Assembly (NCBI GenBank): GCA_964383905.1 | Contig: CAYLJO010000003.1 | Span: 11,949-75,948, forward strand | Source of the DNA: CAYLJO01 sp964383905 | GTDB lineage: Bacteria > Acidobacteriota > Blastocatellia > Pyrinomonadales > Pyrinomonadaceae | DNA: 64,000 nt | Direction of reading: 5' to 3' | In this document: positions 57,154 to 64,000 of the stretch, piece after piece | Numbering within the stretch: the stretch's first letter is position 1 | How the letters are laid out: each line of letters begins with the position of its first letter | Notes under the pieces: generated by a model | Databases searched by the model: none | Told to the model about the DNA's origin: nothing | What the model saw: only the letters and a program-made list of their open reading frames with translations | Made by a program: the position numbers and the translations under genes

Positions 57154-58272
57154 ATGAAAAAACTTAACATCGCGATGATCGGTTACCGGTTCATGGGCAA
57201 GGCTCACAGTAACGCCTGGAGGCAGGTGAGACGCTTTTTCAACACCCCTTTCGAACCCGTATTGAAAGTCATTTGTGGCCGCAATGAGGAGGAAGTCAAG
57301 AGAGCGGCGGACACCTTCGGCTGGCAAGAGTACATGACCTCCTGGGAGCGGGTCATCGAAAGACGGGATATTGATGTGATAGATATCTGCACTCCCGGCG
57401 ATACACACATGCCCATCGCGATTGCGGCCGCCGAGGCCAAGAAAGTTGTCTTTTGCGAGAAACCGCTGGCTAACACCCTGGCCGAAGCTGAAAAGATGCT
57501 CGAGGCCGTCAAAAGCAATGGTGTCATACACATGATCTGTCACAACTATCGCCGCGCGCCGGCCGTCACCCTCGCCAGGCGGATGATAGACGAAGGCAGG
57601 ATTGGCCAGATCTACCACTATCGTGGCGCTTACCTGCAAGACTGGATCGTGGATCCCGCTTTCCCGCGCGTCTGGCGTCTGGAGAAGGCTAAAGCCGGAT
57701 CGGGAGCGCTTGGCGACATCGCCTCTCATTCCGTAGACCTTTCGCGTTACCTGGTCGGGGAGATCACAGAGGTCGCCGGGATGCTTAAGACCTTCATCAC
57801 CGAGCGCCCCCTCCAGCGTGGCAGCCAAACGATGGCACCCGTGGAGGTGGATGATGCCGCGCTTTCTCTGGTGAAATTCGATAACGGCGCCATCGGCAGC
57901 ATCGAGGCCACTCGATTCGCCACGGGCCGCAAAAACTATAACCGCTTCGAGATTAACGGCAGCCGCGGGAGCATCGTTTTCAATCTAGAGCGAATGAACG
58001 AGCTGGAGCTCTACATTGAGGAAGGGCCCGACAGCGGTTTCCGGACCATCCTCGTCACCGACGCGCAGCATCCATATATGGCCGGCTGGTGGCCCCCCGG
58101 CCACATCATCGGCTACGAACACACATTCACACACACAGTTCTGGATCTGCTTAAAGCTATTGACGAGGAGAAGGTTCCGACGCCGAACTTCGACGACGGA
58201 GTGCGTAACCAGAAAGTCCTCGACGCCATAGAGAAAGCCTCCGCCTCGCGCCAGTGGGAAGCGGTAGGATGA
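57154..58272 (+). CDS. Gfo/Idh/MocA-family oxidoreductase
   Basis: A 372-residue NAD(P)-dependent sugar dehydrogenase or related enzyme. The Rossmann fold starts [20 protein letters not shown] (dinucleotide loop G-Y-R-F-M-G) and has the CEKPLAN motif; the C-terminal alpha/beta domain follows ([30 protein letters not shown]). The open frame extends back to 56881, but the homology and the AAAGGTG site support ATG 57154. Enzymes of this family oxidise pyranosides at C3 in glycoside degradation. It converges with the TIM-barrel gene at 58395. Confidence 0.88.
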   Translation: MKKLNIAMIGYRFMGKAHSNAWRQVRRFFNTPFEPVLKVICGRNEEEVKRAADTFGWQEYMTSWERVIERRDIDVIDICTPGDTHMPIAIAAAEAKKVVFCEKPLANTLAEAEKMLEAVKSNGVIHMICHNYRRAPAVTLARRMIDEGRIGQIYHYRGAYLQDWIVDPAFPRVWRLEKAKAGSGALGDIASHSVDLSRYLVGEITEVAGMLKTFITERPLQRGSQTMAPVEVDDAALSLVKFDNGAIGSIEATRFATGRKNYNRFEINGSRGSIVFNLERMNELELYIEEGPDSGFRTILVTDAQHPYMAGWWPPGHIIGYEHTFTHTVLDLLKAIDEEKVPTPNFDDGVRNQKVLDAIEKASASRQWEAVG

Positions 58273-58277
58273 AAGAA

Positions 58278-58375
58278 GAGACGCGGGGGGGGGAGAGACA
58301 CGGAGACGCGGGGACACGGAGACAAAAACAATTCATCGCCGTGTCGCCCTGGTCGCCCACTCTCCGCGTCTCTCC
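58278..58375. repeat. G-rich direct and inverted repeat between convergent genes
   Basis: GAGACGCGGGG occurs twice as a direct repeat (58278-58288 and 58303-58313) within a purine-rich tract, and its complement CCGCGTCTC follows at 58364-58372. GGAGAGAC (58292-58299) also pairs with GTCTCTCC (58368-58375). The element fills the 122-base convergent gap and can fold into alternative hairpins. Similar GGAGACGCGG tracts are dispersed repeats in many soil bacteria. A terminator role is plausible. Confidence 0.55.
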
Positions 58376-58394
58376 ACCCCCGCATCCGGCTCTT

Positions 58395-59639
58395 TCACGA
58401 GCGGTAGGCTTCTCTGCCGCGGCCTTGAACCGGAATATCCTGGGCCTCCAACACCTCGTGTTGCAGAGCATACATGCAGGCTGCCGCCTCATCTATTTTA
58501 CGTGTGAAGGCGATGGAGCCTTTGAGGATCGGCTTCAGGCGCTCCTTGTCCTGAATTCTTGCCCGCGGGTATTCGTGCTCCACGACCAGGTGTGTGTTCG
58601 CGACGTGGAGGTCGAGGAGTTCGCGCGCGGCGAGCTGGTGGTCCAGCCAATCCACCGTCCGGTTCTGTAAATAGGCCAGCGGATCATGCTTCGCCGTACC
58701 GGGCAGCTCGTGCTCACAGAGCACCGTCTGTTTCAACCATGCTTTCGCCTGATCGGACGGTTTATCTGACGGCCGGCCGTTTATCCAGTCGCCGCGCTGG
58801 ATTGTCTGCCCGCCGTACCCCCATGCCGCCACGCCCCTGGCGTCGATGACCTGCCCCTTGACGTGGAAGCCGCCGATCAAAAAGTTGTACCCGGTATCCT
58901 TCAGATACTGGAAGATCGAGCGCGTATCCTGGCCCATTAGGATCGCGTGCGAAGGGTCGTAGTGGATGCGGAACTGGTCGCCCACGCCGGCCTTTTCGCA
59001 GATGCGGTGAAGGGCGATCCACGTGCCGGGTGTATAAGCAATGTTATTATGAAAATTATCGCCGGTAGTCCATCCGGGCATCGGGCACTGCTCAACCCGG
59101 TAAGTCAGGCCGCGTTCTTTGGCCTCTTTCAGCAAAGGCACAAAACTCTCGGTGAAATCTTCGAGGTTCTGGTCCATGCTGAGGGACTGGTTCCGCCCGA
59201 CGAAGCCACAGACAGCGTCCACGCCCAACATCACCGCCGTATCAAAGACCCGCCGCATAAATTCGTGCTTCTTCTTCCTGACGGCCGGGTCCTCGTGCAG
59301 CATGTTATCGAAGTAGCCGATGTCCGACAGTCCTATCTTATATTCGCTTAAAGCAGCCAGCACACGTTTGGCTCGGTCCTTGTTGAAGTGCTCGCGCAGG
59401 TCAAGGGTGTTGGCCACCGGGTCGAGCAAGGCTTCAGCCGGAACGTCCGCTTCGCTGGGATGGAGCGCGGCAGAGAGCTGTATGTTATCCACATCCAGAT
59501 CATGAGCGAAGGCGACCCAGTCCTCAATCGCCCGGTCAGGATCGGGGTCACGTATTTCCCGTGGCGTCAACTCCTGCAAGGCCGCGGTTAAAACACCGAT
59601 TTTCATGTATTGCGGCTGGAATTGTTTGATTGACATCAT
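58395..59639 (-). CDS. Sugar phosphate isomerase/epimerase-like TIM-barrel protein
   Basis: A 414-residue cytosolic xylose-isomerase-like barrel. Metal motifs are in order: [34 protein letters not shown] and CEHELPG. It is longer than usual (about 280-300 residues) because of a C-terminal extension after residue 310 with several helices ([19 protein letters not shown]). ATG 59639 has AGGAAG at five bases. With the Gfo/Idh gene opposite, it resembles the oxidoreductase plus TIM-barrel pairs that cleave glycosides through 3-keto intermediates; the substrate is not identified. Confidence 0.83.
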   Translation of the reverse strand: MMSIKQFQPQYMKIGVLTAALQELTPREIRDPDPDRAIEDWVAFAHDLDVDNIQLSAALHPSEADVPAEALLDPVANTLDLREHFNKDRAKRVLAALSEYKIGLSDIGYFDNMLHEDPAVRKKKHEFMRRVFDTAVMLGVDAVCGFVGRNQSLSMDQNLEDFTESFVPLLKEAKERGLTYRVEQCPMPGWTTGDNFHNNIAYTPGTWIALHRICEKAGVGDQFRIHYDPSHAILMGQDTRSIFQYLKDTGYNFLIGGFHVKGQVIDARGVAAWGYGGQTIQRGDWINGRPSDKPSDQAKAWLKQTVLCEHELPGTAKHDPLAYLQNRTVDWLDHQLAARELLDLHVANTHLVVEHEYPRARIQDKERLKPILKGSIAFTRKIDEAAACMYALQHEVLEAQDIPVQGRGREAYRS

Positions 59640-59778
59640 TCTATCTTCCTGTATTTTGTCCGTGATACTCTCGCCTAAGCTTCAGGGCCAGCCAAAAGCC
59701 CCGGAGTTACGCCGCATGATGCTGTTCTGATAGCGGTGAACTTATAATGCGCTGCGGAGGACTAGTCAAGGCTGCAAA

Positions 59779-60702
59779 ATGCGGACATCGCCTGAGCGCC
59801 AGGCCGTTTCCGTAACGGATGTAACCGATATGACGATACTGAGCAGACGCGAGGCAATAATCAGAACGAGCGCGGCCACCCTGGCGTCGGTCATCACACC
59901 ACGCCTCGGACGGGCTGTGCAAGACGTTCAACGGGTTGTTAAGAAAGGTGGTCTGAAGCAGTCGGTGGCCCGTTGGTGCTATAAGAAGATCCCGCTGCCG
60001 GATTTCTGCCGGGTTGTCGCTCGGATGGGATTGACCGCCGTCGACCTGCTTGAAGAAAATGAGTGGGAGATGGTACGAAACTACGGCCTGGTCTGTTCGC
60101 TCGGGTACGGGGGCGGGGGGACGATCCGCGACGGCCTGAACGACCGCGCCAACCATGACGGAATTGTCAGGAACTTTGAGAGGAGCATCCCGCGCGCGGC
60201 CCAGCTTGGCGTGCCGAACCTGATCACGTTCTTCGGAAACCGGCGGGGCATGGGCGAGGCGGAAGCCATCGCGAACTGTGTTGCCGGCCTGAACCGGGTG
60301 AAAAAGGTTGCCGAGGATCACAACCTGACAATTTGCGTCGAGCTGCTCAACAGCAAAGTAGACCACAGGGACTATCAGGGAGACCATACGGCCTTCGGCG
60401 TGGAGGTCGTCAAAGCCGTCGGCTCCCCGCGCGTCAAACTACTATACGACATCTACCACATGCAGATCATGGAAGGCGATGTGATCCGGACGATTCAGAC
60501 GAATCATGAGTACATCGCCCATTTCCACACGGGCGGCGTACCGGGCCGGCATGAGCTGGATAACACACAGGAGTTGAACTGGGCGGCCATCTGCTCGGCC
60601 ATTAGGGATACCGGTTTCAAAGGGTATGTCGCTCACGAATTCATCCCGACGCGCGATCCCGTGGCGTCGCTGCGTGAGGCGGTGGCGCTCTGCGATGTTT
60701 AG
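59779..60702 (+). CDS. Hydroxypyruvate isomerase-like TIM-barrel protein, Tat signal
   Basis: A 307-residue AP_endonuc_2-type barrel with an N-terminal twin-arginine signal (LSRREAIIRTSAATLASVI). Motifs ICVELLNSKVDH, LLYDIYHMQIMEGD, FHTGGVPGRHE and VAHEFIP match hydroxypyruvate isomerase (Hyi)-like proteins. The exported location argues against a classical glyoxylate-pathway role and suits periplasmic sugar processing. ATG 59779 has AAGG seven bases upstream; ATG 59830, closer to the signal, is an alternative. It is divergent from the 58395 barrel gene. Confidence 0.83.
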   Translation: MRTSPERQAVSVTDVTDMTILSRREAIIRTSAATLASVITPRLGRAVQDVQRVVKKGGLKQSVARWCYKKIPLPDFCRVVARMGLTAVDLLEENEWEMVRNYGLVCSLGYGGGGTIRDGLNDRANHDGIVRNFERSIPRAAQLGVPNLITFFGNRRGMGEAEAIANCVAGLNRVKKVAEDHNLTICVELLNSKVDHRDYQGDHTAFGVEVVKAVGSPRVKLLYDIYHMQIMEGDVIRTIQTNHEYIAHFHTGGVPGRHELDNTQELNWAAICSAIRDTGFKGYVAHEFIPTRDPVASLREAVALCDV

Positions 60703-60745
60703 CGCGTCTTGTGGGTAAATGGTGACAGAAATCGGCCTGATCTAT

Positions 60746-61579
60746 TCACTTAATTTGCGGGCTGGCGCTGCCCTTAGCTTGCCCGAGCGCCCATTGAATA
60801 CCGCCGAGGAGGTGGCGCTGGAACCAGCCGGACTCCCACACGTCCTCGCGGTGGCCTAAAGCCGTGTAAAAGATACGGCCCTTGCCGTACGCGCGACACC
60901 AGGAGAGCGGGTAATAGCCCGGTTCGCCCGTATTCGGATGCTTGTCCAGGGCCAGCAGCTGATGAACGCCGGCGCGATTGAATTTTTGGAATTGATATAT
61001 TTCGTCGTAGACCGTCACCGATTTTCCTAAATCTTTCGTCGCCGGGTGGTTCATGTCTTCGACCAGACACTCGACAGAGACCTGCGGTCCGTGAGTCTTA
61101 AACTCCGCGCCGATCATCTCCAGGTATGGGGGGTAGTTATGAAAGGTATCTGTCGCAGAATGCACCCCGATGAAGGCGTGCCCGTCCTTAATCCAGCTCA
61201 TGAATGCTTCACGGTCAGGGACGGGTGGATCATCATCCTTGGGATTACCGGTCTGCTTAGCCGCCGGTTGACCAGTTGTATTGACGAAAGCGACCGCATC
61301 ATAATTCTTGAGCGCCTGCGGGCTCATTTTGGCGGCCAGCTCTTCATCGGTGCGCGCGTAGTCCACCGCGTAGGAGTGGCTCTGTTCGCCCAACTCCCGG
61401 AGAACGCGCTCGCCCGTCGGAATCGAGCTGTGACGATAGCCCTTGGTCACGGTCACGACGAGCAGCCTGCGAGTTTTACGTGCGGAGTACATCTTTGTTC
61501 TCCCGGTGGAGGATCCGAGCGTGAAAATCATCGCAAGCAGAGAAAGACTGCAGCACAGTCGCATCAGAGAAAGATTCAT
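60746..61579 (-). CDS. ThuA-domain protein, secreted
   Basis: About 277 residues with a signal segment (LMRLCCSLSLLAMIFTLGSS) and a ThuA glutamine-amidotransferase-like fold: RRLLVVTVTKGYRHSS, YDAVAFVNTTG, AFIGVHSATDTFHNYP and RIFYTALGHREDVWE. ThuA-like proteins occur in trehalose-utilisation and other sugar operons; the precise chemistry is unsettled. ATG 61579 lies six bases after GAGG; the longer frame to 61684 has no such support. It is divergent, by 44 bases, from the NIPSNAP gene. Confidence 0.85.
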   Translation of the reverse strand: MNLSLMRLCCSLSLLAMIFTLGSSTGRTKMYSARKTRRLLVVTVTKGYRHSSIPTGERVLRELGEQSHSYAVDYARTDEELAAKMSPQALKNYDAVAFVNTTGQPAAKQTGNPKDDDPPVPDREAFMSWIKDGHAFIGVHSATDTFHNYPPYLEMIGAEFKTHGPQVSVECLVEDMNHPATKDLGKSVTVYDEIYQFQKFNRAGVHQLLALDKHPNTGEPGYYPLSWCRAYGKGRIFYTALGHREDVWESGWFQRHLLGGIQWALGQAKGSASPQIK

Positions 61580-61623
61580 ATTTAACCTCAAAATAGTCAA
61601 TATGGATGAAGGGAGCAGGTGAC

Positions 61624-62430
61624 GTGAAAAGACGAGAATTCCTGACATCTTCGCTGGCAGCCTCATGCCTTGCCGGATCAACACCGATCAGCGGTATCTC
61701 CGCCCCCGCTGAGAAGAGCCAAAACCCTAAACCTGAATACTACGAGCTAAGACTCTATCACATGTTTGTCGGCCCAAAGCAAAGGCTCCTCAACGATTTC
61801 CTGCGTGACGTCGCCATCCCGGCGATGAACCGCAACGGTATGAGACCGGTCGGGGCCTTCAACGTGCTCTATGGGCCGAACAGCCCGACGCTTTACCTGC
61901 TCATCCCGCATCAGACCATTGAGTCTTTCACCACCGCCTCGGCGCGCCTCGCAGCCGATGCCGAATATCAGAGGACCGGCGCTTCCTTTCTCAATCTACC
62001 TTTATCTGATCCAGGATATATAAGGATGGAGAGCTCGCTCATGCAAGCTTTCGAGAAGATGCCCAGGCTCGAAGTGCCTGCCGCGACGGCTATGAAGAAG
62101 TCACGCATTTTTGAGCTTCGCACCTATGAAAGCCATAGTGAGAAAGCGGGCAAAAAGAAGATCGAGATGTTCAATGCCGGGGGCGAGATCCCAATTTTTC
62201 GTCGCACGGGCTTACAGCCAGTCTTTTTCGGCGAGACGTTGGCCGGGCCGAAAATGCCTAATCTGACTTACATGCTCGTCTTCGAGAATATGCCGGAGCG
62301 CGATAAAAGCTGGGAGCGGTTCCGCGATGACCCGGAGTGGAAGAAACTCAGTGCCAACCCCATTTATGCTGACACCGTTTCGAACATCACCGACATCTTC
62401 TTGCGTCCGGCCCCGTATTCGCAGATCTGA
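61624..62430 (+). CDS. NIPSNAP-family protein, Tat signal
   Basis: A 268-residue exported protein. The GTG at 61624 follows AAGGGAG with eight-base spacing and opens a twin-arginine signal (KRREFLTSSLAAS); the upstream ATG at 61606 sits before that site. Two NIPSNAP ferredoxin-like domains follow (YYELRLYHMFVGPKQ and RIFELRTYESHSEKAG). Bacterial NIPSNAP proteins of this type are found with ThuA and sugar-isomerase genes, with no defined reaction. The second ThuA gene begins 11 bases later. Confidence 0.88.
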   Translation: MKRREFLTSSLAASCLAGSTPISGISAPAEKSQNPKPEYYELRLYHMFVGPKQRLLNDFLRDVAIPAMNRNGMRPVGAFNVLYGPNSPTLYLLIPHQTIESFTTASARLAADAEYQRTGASFLNLPLSDPGYIRMESSLMQAFEKMPRLEVPAATAMKKSRIFELRTYESHSEKAGKKKIEMFNAGGEIPIFRRTGLQPVFFGETLAGPKMPNLTYMLVFENMPERDKSWERFRDDPEWKKLSANPIYADTVSNITDIFLRPAPYSQI

Positions 62431-62441
62431 AGGAGAAACAG

Positions 62442-63245
62442 ATGAAAAATCCCATCATTCTTGGCGCGCTCTTATTACTGGCTGCATACGGCGTCACCGC
62501 GGCACCGAAGAAGATTCGCGTGCTACTCTGGTCCGAGCGGACTGAGCCGGCAGCGGTGTACCCGAACGGCATCAGCGGGGCGCTGGCCGACTATCTCAAT
62601 CGGCTCCCGAATATAGAAGCGAAGACGGCCGCTTTGACTGATGCGGAAGCGGGACTCAGCGATGCTGTGCTGGACCAAACAGATGTGCTGATCTGGTTTG
62701 GTCATAAAAAGCACGACCAGGTGCCTGATGATGCGGTGGAACGCGTCGTCAAACACGTACGGGAGCGCGGGATGGGCTTCATCGCCCTCCATTCTTCGCA
62801 CTACTCGAAGCCTTTGAAGAGGCTGCTCAATGCGACGGGCTCATGGGGTTCCTACGTCGACGACGGACAGCCTGAGCAGATGTGGGTTGTCTCGCCTGGG
62901 CATCCGATCGCAAAGGGGGTCAGCGATTTCGTCATTCCGCATGAAGAGATTTACACGGAGCCTTTTGAAGTGCCTCAGCCCGATTCCGTGGTAGTTGAAG
63001 GGACGTGGCCGTCGGGACACCGAAACCGGGAGGTTATGACGTGGGGCGAAGGCAGGGGGCGCGTCGTCTACATCCGTGCGGGTCATGAGACCTACCCCGT
63101 CTATTTCCTTCCGCAGATGCAAAAGCTGGTAGCCAATTCGGTGATGTGGGTGGCGGGCCGAACGAACGCGCCAAAAAATCTGCCGCGACGCGATGCAGGA
63201 CCTCCGGCGACGGCGCAAGGGCCCTACAAGAAGCTGGCGCACTAG
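62442..63245 (+). CDS. ThuA-domain (trehalose utilisation) protein, secreted
   Basis: A 267-residue exported protein (signal peptide ending GVTAAP). The ThuA core reads KKIRVLLWSERTEP, DVLIWFGHKKHDQVP, GMGFIALHSSHYSKP and GRVVYIRAGHETYPVY. It is closer to ThuA of sugar operons than the 60746 product. GAAGGAG eight bases before ATG supports the start, and the gene is cotranscribed with NIPSNAP. It likely assists keto-sugar metabolism in the periplasm; the reaction is not known. A Pro/Arg-rich tail ends the protein. Confidence 0.87.
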   Translation: MKNPIILGALLLLAAYGVTAAPKKIRVLLWSERTEPAAVYPNGISGALADYLNRLPNIEAKTAALTDAEAGLSDAVLDQTDVLIWFGHKKHDQVPDDAVERVVKHVRERGMGFIALHSSHYSKPLKRLLNATGSWGSYVDDGQPEQMWVVSPGHPIAKGVSDFVIPHEEIYTEPFEVPQPDSVVVEGTWPSGHRNREVMTWGEGRGRVVYIRAGHETYPVYFLPQMQKLVANSVMWVAGRTNAPKNLPRRDAGPPATAQGPYKKLAH

Positions 63246-63292
63246 CAGCAAAGGGACCGGCAGGTGCTCGTTTAACTAAACCTCGGAGAAGT

Positions 63293-63320
63293 CCCCTTTG
63301 ATTGATCAAGGGGATCAATC
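63293..63320. repeat. Overlapping alternative hairpins before tnpB
   Basis: GATTGATC (63300-63307) pairs perfectly with GATCAATC (63313-63320), five-base loop. CCCCTT (63293-63298) pairs with AAGGGG (63308-63313). The two stems share bases and exclude each other. They lie 48 bases after the ThuA gene and 125 bases before tnpB. Two TTGAT copies (63298-63306) resemble the target motif used by some IS200/IS605 elements. Terminator or IS left-end structure. Confidence 0.45.
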
Positions 63321-63444
63321 CGCAGCCTGTCTGCCGAAGGCCATTCTGCTACGTCCCACGCAAGAAAATATGTGCTATACTTGCGACAGCGCTTCACAGA
63401 TGCTCTCGCCGAGAGAGAGCCGTACCTGAATTGAGCACAAGAAC

Positions 63445-64000
63445 ATGGCTGAGGGGACGATCACACACCCGCTATCCTTCAAGTATCGCATCTATCCGAG
63501 TCGCGTGCAGATGACGCGCATGAATGAGACGCTGGCACTTTGCTGCGAACTTTACAACGCGGGGTTGTGTGAGCGCAGGGATGCCTACCGCCTTGAGCAT
63601 AAATCTATCCGCTATCTGGATCAGCAGAACCAGCTTCCTGAGATTAAAAAGATTCGCCCGGAACTCAATCAGGTACACAGCCAAGTCTTGCAGGATGTGT
63701 TGCGCAGACTCGACCTCGCCTTTCAAGCCTTCTTCCGGCGGGTGCAGAGGGGAGAGAAAGCAGGCTTCCCGCGCTTCCGCTCTCACAATAGGTACGATTC
63801 TTTCACCTACGCTCAATCCGGCTTCTCGCTTGAGGGCGGCAAGTTACGCCTGTCTAAAATCGGCCAAGTAAGAATCAAGCTTCACCGCCCCGTTAACGGC
63901 AGGATCAAGACACTCACGATTAAACGTGAAGCCGGGCGATGGTATGCTTGCTTCTCGGCTGAATGCGACACTCTACCCTTACCCGCATGTTCTGAGTCGG
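63445..64000 (+). CDS. tnpB: IS200/IS605-family TnpB (OrfB), partial at window end
   Basis: An open frame from ATG 63445 runs without a stop to the window edge (185 codons). The N-terminal helix-turn-helix-like TnpB start (FKYRIYPSRVQMTRMNETLALCCELYNAG, shown in part as KYRIYPSRVQMTR) and the GFPRFRSHNRYDSF and GQVRIKLHRPVNG segments are typical. The RuvC nuclease and zinc-finger parts would lie beyond the window. TnpB is an RNA-guided nuclease of transposons and the ancestor of Cas12. No tnpA is seen upstream, so this may be an IS1341-type tnpB-only element. The right end and guide RNA are outside the window. Confidence 0.88.
   Translation, partial: MAEGTITHPLSFKYRIYPSRVQMTRMNETLALCCELYNAGLCERRDAYRLEHKSIRYLDQQNQLPEIKKIRPELNQVHSQVLQDVLRRLDLAFQAFFRRVQRGEKAGFPRFRSHNRYDSFTYAQSGFSLEGGKLRLSKIGQVRIKLHRPVNGRIKTLTIKREAGRWYACFSAECDTLPLPACSES

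Noticed and set aside
63524..63871. Plus-strand 115-codon frame inside tnpB
   Set aside because: It is in a different frame from the TnpB sequence, which is open from 63445 to the window end.

Overview
The window looks like a chromosomal segment of a soil- or sediment-type member of the Acidobacteriota, Blastocatellia-like. This is an inference from gene content: Oar-like TonB receptors with an N-terminal carboxypeptidase-regulatory domain, many secreted serine hydrolases, GMC dehydrogenases, ThuA and DUF1080 proteins, high G+C, and frequent GTG/TTG starts. No rRNA, tRNA or CRISPR array was seen. The window ends inside an IS200/IS605-type tnpB gene.

Region 1 (1-8441) is mixed: a GNAT acetyltransferase, a DinB-like protein, a DUF4097-type repeat protein, a serine hydrolase broken by a one-base frameshift, a GH27 alpha-galactosidase, a secreted CIA30/CBM11-like protein and a large secreted CehA/McbA-type PHP metallohydrolase.

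Region 2 (8503-39683) is a 31-kb peptide and D-amino-acid scavenging locus. A MurR/RpiR regulator is divergent from a long co-directional array: TonB receptor, D-aminoacylase-like enzyme, GNAT acyltransferase, M19 dipeptidase homologue, two penicillin-binding-type serine hydrolases, M20 hydrolase, N-acyl(succinyl)amino acid racemase, an aminotransferase remnant, APC permease, VanX-type D-Ala-D-Ala dipeptidase, CocE/NonD hydrolase, tricorn-type S41 protease, a second CocE/NonD hydrolase, a second D-aminoacylase-like enzyme and a second TonB receptor. GNAT, racemase and M20 are the three parts needed for irreversible D-to-L amino acid conversion by N-succinylation. Around them are the uptake and cleavage steps expected for peptidoglycan-derived or other D-residue peptides. 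A strong promoter overlaid by a perfect 22-bp palindrome precedes the first receptor and is the best candidate RpiR operator.

Region 3 (39837-43304) holds an orphan one-module non-ribosomal peptide synthetase with the unusual order PilZ-A-T-TE. Its N-terminal PilZ domain keeps both c-di-GMP-binding motifs. About 140 bases upstream of its start codon lies a compact element in which two perfect 9-bp inverted repeats interleave as a pseudoknot.

Region 4 (43305-63245) is a sugar or glycoside cluster: Sip1/GH36 alpha-galactosidase, three xylose-isomerase-like TIM-barrel proteins, DUF1080 (3-keto-disaccharide hydrolase family), MFS transporter, two GMC dehydrogenases with a gluconate-2-dehydrogenase subunit 3 and two related accessory proteins, a Gfo/Idh/MocA oxidoreductase, two ThuA proteins and a NIPSNAP protein. 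The set fits oxidation of glycosides at C3 followed by cleavage of the 3-keto sugar. An AbiEii-type toxin-antitoxin pair interrupts the cluster.

Many starts were moved inward from the longest open frame to the codon behind a clear Shine-Dalgarno sequence. Functions are family assignments made by eye; substrates are inferred.
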